NCBI GenBank assembly: GCA_963750735.1
Contig: CAVVRY010000012.1
Coordinates: 124,001-188,000 of the forward strand
Source of the DNA: JANTGF01 sp963750735
GTDB taxonomy: Bacteria > Bacteroidota > Bacteroidia > Bacteroidales > VadinHA17
Direction: 5' to 3'
DNA length: 64,000 nucleotides
The translations under genes and the position numbers were made by a program. The notes below the pieces were generated by a model. It worked only from the letters and a program-made list of their open reading frames with translations. It was not told the origin of the DNA and searched no databases. Below are positions 19,790 to 33,100 of this stretch, one piece after another (the first letter of the stretch is position 1; every line of letters begins with the position of its first letter).

Positions 19790-21074
19790 ATGAATTTTCG
19801 GATTATAAAATTATTGCCATCCGAAGGTGCATGGAATAAACTATCGAAAAAACTATTTGTTCGTGAGTTTTTCAAATTCAATGTTACCAGATTTAATGTG
19901 TTTTATCTAGCTGTTATCCTTTCCCTGGTTACTGCAGGTTTCGTCTTCATGAATTCTTATGGTGATAATGGAATTGCCAACTTTAATGGTTTGAAGAGTA
20001 GCACATCATCTGAAAATGTTGGTCAGAATAAAAATTCTAGAAATTCTATTGAAACAAAAAATTCCATAGAAAAGGATGGAACTCTCCAATCCAAGGGAAA
20101 TAATAAAAACAAAAAACCAAATAATGGAGTTGTTTTGGACGATGGAGAGAACAGAAAATTAGATGAGTCGAGTAATGAGGAATGATCAACTTGAGCTTAT
20201 ACAAAGTAGGGTAGAGGACGAGGTAGTAGAGAATCCAAATGATAAATCATTTTCAGAAATTAGTGAACCCATTCTCAGACCCAGAGCAAGGTATTTGGTA
20301 AATGTGAAATCGGGTTGTGCACCACTAAATGTTAGATTTATAAATACCTCAGAAAATGCAACCAATTATGACTGGCAATTTGGTGATGGTGGTGTATCAA
20401 AGGATGTCAATCCAACTTACATTTTTGATAAGCCTGGTGAATATCAGGTAAGACTTACAGCATCAAGTCCAACCGGGGAGAGCGTTTTTGAATATGATCT
20501 TATTCATGTATATGAGAAACCTGAAGCCAACTTTGAGATCCATCCAGAAGATGTAATTATCCCAAAGGATGCAGTACATTTTCATAATTTCTCCAGGAAT
20601 GCAGTTCAGTATGAATGGAATTTTGGGGATGGCGCTACTTCTACTCTATTTGAACCTACTCATTACTATTCAAAAACAGGGTCTTATAACATCTCATTAA
20701 AGGCATGGTCAGAGCATGGATGTATAGATACAATTACTATTACAAATGCATTTGAGAAGTCAGTCTATGAAATTCGATTTCCAAGTGCTTTTACAGCCAA
20801 TCCTAATGGTCCAAGCAATGGATATTATACCCGTGGATTGACTACAAATGAGGTGTTCCATCCAATTTATAAAGGTGTGGCTGAATACAACCTGAAAATA
20901 TACGATCGGTTTGGGACTTTGGTATTTGAAAGCAATGAAATTGATATCGGATGGGACGGGTACATAAATGATCATCTGGCAAATCTGGGTGTATACATCT
21001 GGAAAGCCAGAGGCAGTTACATAAACGGGCAGACCTTTGTGAAGTTTGGGAATGTAACTTTAATTAAGAAATAA
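19790..21074 (+). CDS. Membrane-anchored PKD protein with T9SS type B sorting domain (frameshifted)
   Basis: Read with one frameshift near 20183, a protein of about 427 residues. Residues 1-35 are basic and look cytoplasmic, and 36-56 form one membrane helix (FNVFYLAVILSLVTAGFVF) with no signal-peptidase site. An Asn/Lys/Ser-rich linker follows. Then come two PKD domains (YDWQFGDGG; YEWNFGDGA) and a CHU_C gliding-associated sorting domain (FPSAFTANPNGP; LKIYDRFGTLVFES; DIGWDGY). The downstream frame alone would lack any export signal, which supports a single gene. Its place between the ECF sigma factor and the adhesin, with a short cytoplasmic head and one helix, resembles an anti-sigma or transmembrane sensor. 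That role is inference. Confidence 0.72.
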
Positions 21075-21143
21075 CAGTATAATATTGGTTAAGTGATATA
21101 ATATAAAAATACCACTAAACCTGGAAATTAAAAATATTCACCC

Positions 21144-24100
21144 ATGAGGTTTAGAATCAATATCTTGAAGAAGTTTATTGCCATAATTACTATTGTGCTG
21201 GCTACGGCGGGCCAATTTGTTGTTTTTGGGCAGCCAAATTTTGTGTCAGCCAAGTATATTACTCCTGACCAGCAAACATTGGAGGTCCGGTTTGATGAAA
21301 ATCTAAGTTGGACAAGTGCTGGAACCTGGACGGTAAGAATAGGAGGAATTCCTGTAGTTGGTGTATTAGGTCCAGGCGGAAATGGAACTAATATTATTAA
21401 CCTTTGCTCTTCCTTCAATTATTGATTATAGTGATGTAACAGCTGGCGTAACAATTCAATATGCAGATGATGGTGATGTAGCAGGGCCTTCAGGACAACT
21501 ATTGGCCTTTGGTCCACAAGCAGCTGTAAATGACATTATTGTTGATTGTAGTATGCTTACCGGTGTTCAGGGAATTTCAGTGGATGCCTTAAGTGGTCCA
21601 TGTGCACCAGTTTCCGTAACAATTACCCTTTTCTGGGAGTGGTCAAGACAGGCAAGAAATAGTATTAATTTTAGCAATTCTCAATATAGTAGAATTGATT
21701 GGGGAGATCCAGCGAATACAGTAGCTAATTATACTTTAACTGAAACAGCATTGGGAAATGGAATATTTCAAGGTACAAGATCTTTCACTTATCCATTAGT
21801 TGGAACAGAATGTGTTTATGATATTACAGCTTTTCCCGTTTCTGCTCCCCAAGGGGTACAACCACTTGTATGGTGTGCAGGTGGTTCCGCTACAATGACA
21901 CAGTCTCTTACTAACTGGAATACAGATAATCTTGCAACTGGTATACTAGCAATTAATCCAGACCTATACGAAGTATGCCTTGGACAGGACTTTACTCTTA
22001 CTCTTGATGATGCAACTCTTTTTAATTGTCGAAAGGATATTGAACCCAATAAACCCAATATTGGCCCTCGCTTTGTTCAGTTTGTTTATGGAACAATGGC
22101 AGGACGTCAAATACCAAACGTATATGTAAATGGAGTTCAGGTTACGGATAATGCCGGGAATGTTCTTTTCCCAGGTGGTTATGTTGATCCTACTGTACAT
22201 TATTATGATTCTGCCGATGTTCCTTTTCCAAATGCGGTTACTTTGCCGGTAGATCATGCTGGTAATCTAATCACTGATCTGGTAGGTGACTTTTTTGAAG
22301 TTACAATTCGGAACTGGGGAACATGTAATCCCTACCTCGGAGGTTTGGGTACACCTGTGGAAACTACAGCCTTAATTGAGATTGTAGATGGCCCCATCGC
22401 TGATGCCGGGCCTGACCAAACAATTTGTGAGGGTGAAACAGCTACAATGTCAGGAGGATTTAGCAATGCAGCAACAGCTGCCACCTGGAGCACAGATGGG
22501 GATGGGACATTTAATAATATAAGCAATATGGGAGCAATTTATACTCCCGGAACAAATGATATTTCTAACGGTTCAGTTTTACTTCACCTCACAGCAACAG
22601 GACCAGGAGGATGTCCTCCATTTACAGATGATATATTACTAACCATTGACCCGGCCGCAACTCCTGCTACAACAGGACCAGATGATGCGGTCTGCGGTAC
22701 CAGTTATCCTGACCTTGGTGGAAATACCCCGAATGCCGGTGCTGGAGAAACAGGTCTATGGACAGTCGTTTCAGGGAATGGTAATTTTACAAATTCAACA
22801 AGTCCAAATTCAGGGGTAAACAATTTAAATCCTGGTCCTAATGTATTTAGATGGACCATAACCCGTGGCCTTTGTACTTCAAGTGCAACAATTACTATAA
22901 CTCGTGACCTGACACCTGCTCCAGCAGCGGCAGGTGCAGATCAGGATCTTTGTGATAATCTATCTACCGTTTTAAATGCAAGTCCGGCAACCAATGGTGG
23001 TACTGGTACATGGTCAGCAGTTTCCAATCCTATATGGTTTGAACAATTTAATGGCCTAGCCGATGGCACCACATAATGATGGTGGCGCTACTGCATGGTC
23101 AAGAGCAATAAATCTTACAGGCGGTGGCTGGTATTCAGAGGTGAAATCGGAACAATATAAATTAACAAGGAACCGAACGATATGGACTTCTGGTAATATA
23201 AATATAAGTGCTTTTTCAGATATTGGTATTTCTAGTTGATCTCTCAAGCTATGCCACAGGGAATGGATTTGAAAATCCACAGGATTATTTGAGGAGTTAG
23301 TTATATTGTTGATGGGGTCTCCAACTCAGTTCTTCTCAATTTTTGGTGCGGTAGATGGATCTACCGGTGCGAGCTTCAATTCCGTTAAAAACAGTTCAGT
23401 GCTACAACTTCTGGCATCAATGGAAATATACCTGGTTATTGAAATTACTGCCTACAATTCACTCGATGATGAATTTTACTTATTTGATAATATATTTGTT
23501 GGTTCAGGATTTTCAAGTGGATTCCCAACGTTTAGTAACCCCAACAATCCTAATGCCACTGTTTCTAATCTGCAACCCGGATTTAATACACTCCGTTGGA
23601 CTGTCACCAGTCAGTATGGTGCATGCCCAACAACTTCCGATGATGTTATTATTACCAGAGATATAACACCAACCGCAGCGAATGCTGGGCTAGACCAACA
23701 GTTCTGTGATCTCTCCACAGCTACCATGGCTGCAAATGTCGCTACTGACAATGGAACAGGAACCTGGTCTATTTTAACTCCTGGCCCATGTCTCACAGAT
23801 ATCAACGATCCAACGACAGGCGTTTCAAACTTAAATTATGGTAACAATGATTTCAGATGGACTATTGTTAGTGAATACGGTATTTGTCCAAGTAGTTCTT
23901 CCGATGTTCGCATAATAAGAGATGAAGCACCAGCTGCTGCTACAACAGGTGCTGATCAGGATCTCTGTGGAACTATGGTTTCTAATCCTTTAGGTGGAAA
24001 TGCTGCCACAGTTGGAGTTGGTACCTGGAGTAAGGTTAGTGGACCAGGTGTTGTTACATTTGATGCTGGTGCGAATAATCCTAATACTACAGCTTCTGTT

Positions 24101-27100
24101 TCTTTGGTAGGAAGTTATGTCTACCGTTGGACTATAGTAAATGGTACATGTTCTACTTCAGAAGATATAGCAGTATCTTATAGCCCTGCTGCTCCGGCTA
24201 CTCCAACAATTGCTGGTCCGGCAAATATTTGTGAAGATGATAACAGTGTTAATTTTACCTGTAATGCAGTTGTAGGTGGTGTAACCTATACATGGACTGT
24301 ACCAGCTGCTGCGACGATTACAGCCGGACAGGGTACAACAAGTATTACTGTTGACTTTACCGGAGTTCCTGTTGGAGCTGAAAATGTGAGCGTAGTAGCA
24401 AGTAATGCTTGTGGAAGCAATCCTGCTGGCAATTATCCAATCACAATTGAAGCAAGGGCTGCAGTAAATGCTGGTAGCGATGAGGAAACCTGCGAGAACA
24501 CGGCCATCGACCTTTCAGCAATTACTACACTCCCTTCAGCATCAAATTATGCCTCTTTGCTATGGACAAGCTCAGGAACAGGAACATTTCAACAATCCAA
24601 ATGCATTACACGCCAATCTATACTCCAGATGTTGGTGAAACAGGAAATATAACCTTAACCCTAACTGCTTCTGGCAATGGGTCATGTCCTGACGTATCTG
24701 ATAACCTTACTCTTTCAGTTACTCCTCTTCCAACTGCAAATTCGGGTGGAAATGATGAAGTTTGTGTTGATCAGAATACATATTCTATTTCGGGGGCTTC
24801 TCATACGAATGGTTCAGTCTTATGGACAACTTCAGGGGATGGAAGTTTCTCAAATAGTACCATTGACAACCCGGTATATACAATTGGAGCAACTGATAAG
24901 ACCAATGGTTCTGTGATTTTAACAATGACAGTTTCCAGTCCTGGTTCGTGTGCTGATGCAGTTTCCAATATGACCTTAACTATTACTCCTTTACCAACAG
25001 CTAATTCTGGAGGAAATGATGAGGTTTGTGCTGATCAGGTTTCTTTCACTGTATCAGGAGCCTCACACACCTTTGGTTCTGTCGCATGGAGTTCTCCAAC
25101 CGGTGGTGCTTTTAATGATAATTCATTGGATAATCCAACATATACTCTCACTGCTGCAGATCGAACAAACGGTTCTGTGGTTCTTACAATGACCGTTACC
25201 AGTCCTGGTTCATGTGCACCAGCTGTTTCTTCAATGACATTGACAGTTACTCCGGCACCTGTAGCGAATTCAGGTGGTAATGATGAGGTCTGTGAAGATC
25301 AACCTACATTTACAGTTACAGGCGCATCCCATGCCAACGGTTCAGTTAGCTGGTCAACAGGTGGAGATGGAACTTTTGTTAATGCTAATGTAGATAATCC
25401 TACTTATAATCTTGGACCAACTGATATTTCTTCTGGATCAGTAGTCTTAACAATGACAGTTTCAAGTGCAGGTTCATGTACTGATGACACTGATAATATG
25501 ACATTAACTATTACTCCTTTGCCAACAGCTAATGCAGGTGGTAATAGTGAAGTTTGTGTTGACCAGGCTAGCTTATTCAATTTCAGGAGCATCGCATACG
25601 AATGGTGTGAGTTCTATGGACAACTGCCGGAGATGGAAGCTTTCTCAAATAGCTCCATTGATAATCCTAGTTATACTCTTGGCGCAAATGATAAGACTAC
25701 AGGTTCAGTAATTCTCACAATGACTGTCACCAGTCCTGGTTCATGTGCAGCAGATGCTGATAATATGACATTAACTATTACTCCATTACCAACAGGAAAT
25801 ACAGGAGGTAATGGTGAAGTGTGTGAGGATCAAAATACCTATACCATTTCAGGAGCATCCCATACCAATGGAAATGTGACCTGGTCCTCACCGAGTGGTG
25901 GAACTTTTAATGATAATACACTGGATAATCCGGTTTATACTCTTTCTGCAGCAGATAAAGCAAGTGGTTCAGTTGTTCTTACAATGACTGTTACCAGCGG
26001 TGGCTCATGTGCCCCTGCTGTTGAAACAATGACCTTAACTATTACACCCTTACCAACTGCAAATGCTGGTGCTGATGATGAAATATGTGAAGATCAAATA
26101 AGTTATACTGTTTCTGGTGCAACGGCAACAAACGGTTCAATTAACTGGTCAACAAGTGGTGATGGTAGCTTCCTTGATGCTACTGCCTTGAATCCGGTTT
26201 ATACGATGGGACCAACTGATAAAACAACTGGTTCAGTTACTCTTACTATAATGGTATCAAGCCCAGGATCCTGTGGTCCGGCTGTTGATAACATGACTCT
26301 TTCAATAACACCGGAACCTACTGCAAATGCTGGATCTGATGATGAAATTTGTGCTTCTGAAGTAAGTTATACTGTTTCAGGTGCTTCATTCACAAATGGA
26401 AATGTAATTTGGACAACAAGTGGTGATGGATCATTTACCGATCTTAACTGCTACGAATCCGGAATATAACATTGGTGCAACTGACAGGACAAATGGTATC
26501 AGTGACTATTACAATGACAGTAAATAGTCCTGGTTCCTGTCCTCCAGATCAGATGATATGGTTCTTACACTTTAACTTCCTCTCCAAATACACCACCTAT
26601 TGCCGGTGGTGGAGCAACAGAAATGTGTGTAGGTACCAATGGTCAATATTATTCTGTACCATTCAATGCTGGGAATAGTTATGTATGGAATATTCCAGCT
26701 GGTCCGGTAGTGGTATTAGGTGGAGGTGCTGGGGACAATTATGTGCTGTTAAACTATCCGGTCTCTGGAACCTTCGTTATTGAAGTAACTGAATATTCCC
26801 CTCCTCCAGCTAATTGTCCTGGACCAGTTCAGCAAATTACTGCAAATGTTTACGATCCTCCTGTGGCAAATGCAGGTAGCGATGTAACAATTTGTGCTGG
26901 ATCATCTGCAGTTTTAGGAGGAACTCCAAATGGGGCTGGAGCAAGTGCTTCTGGAGGATCTGGAAACTTTACCTATCTATGGGCACCTTCATTTGGCTTG
27001 GATGATGCAAGTGCAGAACATCCTAATGCTTCTCCTCTTGTTACAACAACATACACATTGTTTGTTACCGATAACCTATCAGGATGTGCAAGTGTTCAGG

Positions 27101-30100
27101 ATCAGGTAATTGTAAATATTGTTCCTTTACCAGCTGTTGATGCTGGTACAAATGAAGAGACATGTGAAAATATGCCTTTTGACTTGTCAACTTCAGGAGT
27201 AATACCTTCTGCCAGTAACTATAGTTCTGTTCTTTGGACTACAAGTGGAACAGGAACATTTAATAATCCAGGTTCTTTAACACCAATTTATACTCCTGGA
27301 GTAGGAGAAATTGGTGCAGTGACTCTTACCTTAACTGCTACAGGAAACGCTCCTTGTGGAGTAATGAATGATATTATGACCTTGTCAATTACTCCTGCTC
27401 CGGTTACCGATGCAGGAAGTGATGAGGAAACATGTGAGGGTACTGCTTTTGATCTTTCGCTTTCAACAGTAAAACCAACTGCCAGTAACTTTACAAGTGT
27501 CTCCTGGACACATTCAGGTACAGGTTCATTTAATAATCCAAATATCCTTACACCTACTTATATGCCAGGTGCAGGAGAAACTGGTATAGTAACCTTAACA
27601 ATGACTGTGACAGGCAATGGTTCCTGTACAACAGCCAATGATAATATGCAGCTTGTTGTGGTTGATGGTCCGGATGCAGATGCCGGTAGCAATGCCGAAA
27701 TTTGTGAGGACATTCCTTTCGATCTTTCAACACTTGTAACACCACCTACTGCATCAAATTATGTGTCTGTTAACTGGACACATAATGGAACCGGTTCATT
27801 CGTTGATCCAAATATTTTGGTTCCTGTATATACTCCTGGTATTGGTGAAACGGGTATCGTAACTCTTACAATGACCGTAACTGGTAATGCTCCTTGTTTG
27901 ACTACAGTAGATGATATGGCGCTTACCATTTTTGCCGAACCAGTTCTTGATCCAAATGCTGGATAATGACAGTTTGTAGTGATATTGCTTCTGGAATTTC
28001 ACTCAATGTTGCCGGAGGAAGTGTTGCAGCAATTAATTACAATATCAATGACATTAGAGTTTCTCCAGGCTTGATTGCTGGAGCTGGAAATGCAATTGCA
28101 GGAGCTGGGCAGCCATCTATAGCGATAAGAGATGACATATTTACCAATGAAACAGCAACTCCATTAACTAGTTGAATATGATGTTGTTCCTGTTAGCGGT
28201 GATGGATGCCTTGGTGATCTGGTAACAATAACATTAACTGTAAATCCGGAACCAGTTCTTGATCCAAATTTGGATAATTTAATATGTAGTGGGGATATTT
28301 CAAATATTACATTAGCTACCAATGGTACTTCAGTGGCAGCAAATGTTTACAATATAAGTGCAATTCGGGTAGCAGCTGGTCTGAATGCCAGTGTTGGAAA
28401 CGCAACGCCAGGAACAGGACAGGCAGCCAATGCAATATTTAACGATGGGTTCACAAATAATACAGCAAACCCATTGACAGTTGAGTACGATATCGTACCT
28501 GTTAGTGCAGATGGTTGTTATGGTGATATGGTACAGTAATATTGACTGTTAATCCTGAGCCTGTAATGGCACCCGGGTTAAACAACTCAGTATGTAGTGA
28601 TCAGCCATCAGCAATAATTCTTGCAACAAATGGTACATCAGTAAATGCAGCCGGATATAATATTATGGATATCCGTGTGGATGCCGGACTCATTGCAGGT
28701 GGAGGAAATTCTTCCATAGGAAACGGCCAAAATTCCAATGCAATCAGTAATGATGTATTCACAAATACAACATCAGGTACATTATCAGTTGAGTATGATA
28801 TTATTCCGGTAAGTTCTGATAATTGTGAGGGTGATTTGGTAACTATAACGTTGACTGTAAGTCCAAAGCCAGTGATGGCAGCAGGATTAGATAACACAGT
28901 ATGTAGTGACAATGTTTCAGGAATAGCATTATCTACCGATGGAACTTCCATAGCAGCAGCATCCTATAATATTTTAGATATTAGAGTAGCAGGAGGATTG
29001 ATTCCAAGTGGTGGCAATTCTGCTATTGGAAACGGTCAGCCTTCAAGTGCAATAGCAAATGATCAATTTACCAATACAACGGGTGGATCACTGTCTGTTC
29101 AGTATGATGTTGTACCTGTAAGCGGTTCTGGCTGTCTTGGTGACATTAACAACAAATGGAATCTCTGTGGCAGCAGCTACTTTTAATATTTTGGATATTA
29201 GAGTTGATGCTGGATTAGTGGTTGGAGCTGGAAATTCTTCACCCGCCAATGGTCAACTTGCTGATGCCATCGCAAATGACTTATACACAAATAATACAAA
29301 TGGATTGTTATATGTGGAGTACGATGTTGTACCAGTTAGTGGATCTGGTTGTGAAGGGAGATATGGTAACGGTTATTATAACAGTAGAACCTGAACCAGT
29401 TCTTGATCCAAATCTGGATAATACTATATGTAGTGATCAGTCATCTGGGATTACACTCAATACAGATGGAATATCAGTTCCAGCTAGCAATTATAATATT
29501 GTTGCTATCCGTGTGGATGCTGGTTTAAGTTCTGAAATAGGCAATGCTTCAGTAGGTAATGGCCAACCAGCTGGTGCAATATTCAATGATAGGTTTGTGA
29601 ATGTTACAGCAAGTCAATTAACAGTTGAATATGATATAGTTCCAGTGAGTGCTGGCGGGTGTGAAGGAGATTTAGCAACATTGACTCTTACTATAGATCC
29701 TAAACCAGTTATGGATCCGGCCCTTGACAATATAGTGTGTAGTGATCAGCCATCTTCCATTACTTTAAATACAGATGGTACATCAGTTGGAGCTGCTGGT
29801 TATAATATTATATCAATTCGGAAAGATTTTAACCTTATCGCAAATGCGGGCAATGCAACAACAGGTGTTGGACAATTGGCTGATGCTATCGTGAACGATA
29901 TGTTTACAAACAATACACCAGGAGCATTAACGGTTGAATACGATATTAGGCCGGTAAGTGGTGCTGGATGTATTGGCGATATGGTAACTATATTGCTAAC
30001 AGTTGATCCGAAGCCAGTAATGGATCCGAACTTGAATAAGGAAACTTGTAGCAATCAACCATCAGGTATATTGTTGAAAACAAATGGTACTTCGGAACCA

Positions 30101-33100
30101 GCTGCAAGCTATAATATAATTGATATAAGGGTTGATGTAGCACTTATTCCTGATGCAGGTAATGCAAGCGTAGGCAATGGTCAGGCTGATAATGCTATTA
30201 TTGGCGACATCTTTACTAATGCAACTTCAGGTACACTTAATGTAGAATATGATGTTGTTCCTGTAAGTCTTGATGGTTGTATTGGTGATATGCAAACAAT
30301 AATCCTTGCTGTGAATCCACAACCGGTATTGGATCCAAATCTGGATGCAGCTGCTTGTAGTGATGCAGCTAGTGGAATTGTAATGGCAGTAGATGCAGGA
30401 TCAGTTGCTGCGGCTTCTTACAACGTAAGTTTGAACTCTAAAGATCCAGCTCTTGTAGGAACACCAACAACTGGAATGAACCTGACATCGAATGCTATTG
30501 CTTCCGATATGTTCAGAAATACTACCGGTGGTCCGTTAACTGTAGTTTACGATGTGATACCAGTAAGTGCAGATGGATGTGAGGGTGATATGGTACAAGT
30601 AACTCTAACAGTCAATCCTGAGCCGATTCTGGCCTCTAACCTGAATGCAATGACTTGTAGTGATGCACCTGGCGGTATAGTATTTGATGTGTCTGCAGCT
30701 TCAGTAGCAGCTTCTAGCTATAACCTGGTTGCTATTACAATTCCTGCTGGGTTAATACCGGGTGCTTCAAATGCAACAATTGGGACAGGAATGGCCGCAG
30801 ATACAATTTCGAATGATGTATTTACGAACCTTACAGGTGGTCCACAACTGGTTATTTATGAAGTAATACCAGTAAGTGCAGATGGATGTGAAGGTGATAT
30901 GAAGCAGGTAATGTTGACTGTCAACCCAGAACCAATACTTGATCCTGGATTGAATTCAACAACTTGTAGTGATGTTGCAAGTGGTATTAACCTTTCAGTA
31001 GCCGGAGGATCTGTGGCTGCAGCAAATTATAATGTTCTTGCAATAAATGTTGATCCAGGCCTGGTAGCAAATGCTGGAAATGCATCTCCTGCAAATGGTC
31101 TTTCATCGACTGCAATTGCAAACGATATATTCACAAATACTACAACAGGAGCATTGACTGTAACTTATGATGTTGTACCTGTTAGTGCGTCTGGTTGTGA
31201 AGGCGATATGGTTCAGATTACACTAATTGTAAACCCAGAGCCAATCCTTAGCCCAGCTCTTGATGCAACTGTTTGCAGTGGATTACCATCAGGTATTGTA
31301 CTGGATGTTGCAGCTGGATCTGTAGGTGCTCTCACTTATAATCTTGTTAATATAACTGTTAGCCCAGGTCTTGTTTCACAGGTTGGAAATGCAACTGTTG
31401 GAACAGCGAAACCAGCAACTGTTATAACAAATGATGTATTTACAAATACAACAGCAAATCCATTGACAGTTACTTACGGAATTATTCCAGTAAGTGCGGA
31501 TGGATGTTTGGGTGATCTTGTTCAGGTTATACTAACTGTTGATCCTGAGCCTGTAATTGATCCAAATTTGAATACTAATATTTGTAGTGATGTTGCATCC
31601 GGAATAGTTATTAATGTGGCTCCTACATCAGTTGCAGCAGATCATTTTGATATTTCAGCAATCACAGTTGATCCAGGCTTGGTATCAAATGCAGGCAATG
31701 CATTAGTAGGTGCAGGTCAGGATGCAAATGCCATTGCTGGAGATATATTCACGAATTTAACTGCTGGTCCTTTAACGGTAGTGTACGATGTTACTCCGGT
31801 TAGTGCTGCAGGTTGTATAGGTGAATTAGTACAAATCACCCTAACTGTCAATCCTGAACCAATACTTAACCCAGTTGGTGCAACAGTATGTAGTCGCAAC
31901 AATTCAGGTATTGTATTTAGTGTTATTGGTGGAAGCGTTGCTGCACCAACCTACAATATCCTGGTAATCAATATGGATCCAGGTCTGGTCGCTATGCCAG
32001 GAAATGCAATTGTTGGAAATGGCCAGAGTGCAAATGCAATATCAACAGATAAATTTATTAACACTACAAATGCTGCATTAACAGTTGTATACGATGTAGT
32101 TCCAGTTTCAGGTGTAGGTTGTGAGGGTACGATGAATCAAATCACTTTCACAATTGATCCAGAACCTGTTCTTGATCCAAATCTTGATACTCCGGTTTGT
32201 AGTGATCTGCCTATAGGGGTTACATTGGTTGAGGCCCCTGGTAGCGTGGCCGCTGCTAGCTATACAATAAATTCTGTTAATGTTCCAGCCGGATTAATAC
32301 CTGGCGTAGGAAATGCAGGACCCGGAATGGGACAAATGGCTGATGCAATTGCCAATGATGTATATACCAACCAAACAGCTAATCCATTGGATGTAATTTA
32401 TACGGTTGTGCCGGTAAGTGCAGTTGGATGTAATGGCCAGCCGGTTCAAATAGCAATAACTATAAATCCTGAACCAATTCTAAGTTCTGGATTGAACAGG
32501 GCTGTTTGTAGTGATGAAAATACAGGAATAGTATTGGATGTTTCAGCTACAAGTACAGCAGCAGCTACATATAATATCTTGAATATTATGGTAGATCCAA
32601 GCCTAACGCCTGATCCTATGAATGCAATTGCAGGAAATGGCCTGGCATCGAATGCTATACAGAATGATAGGTTTACAAATATCACTTCATTCCCATTAAA
32701 TGTTGTGTATGATATCGTTCCGGTGAGTGCAGACGGTTGTGAGGGTGACTTGAGACAGGTAATTGTCACGGTTCAGCCAAAACCAATACTTACTCCTGGA
32801 TTAAATGAAACACTTTGTAGTAACCTGCCATCGAATATTATTCTTTCTGTTACGAATGGAGTTTCCGGTGTAACATATAATTGGGATGCTCCTTTAATGA
32901 CTGGCGGAATGACAGGTGGTACAGCCGGACCTTCAGGTATTATCAATGATATATTCAATAATACTACAGGAAGTCCTCAAACAGCTACCTATAGAGTGGT
33001 GCCAATGAGCGGACTGGGATGCTTAGGAGATACAGTAACGGTAGTTATTACCGTGAATCCGAATCCTACAGCCAGTATAAATGGTGGTTTAGATCCACTC

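Noticed and set aside
28601..28951. Open frames on the minus strand within the giant gene (also 29800-30054, 32446-32769)
   Set aside because: They recur once per repeat unit and mirror the coding strand, so they are shadows without family matches.
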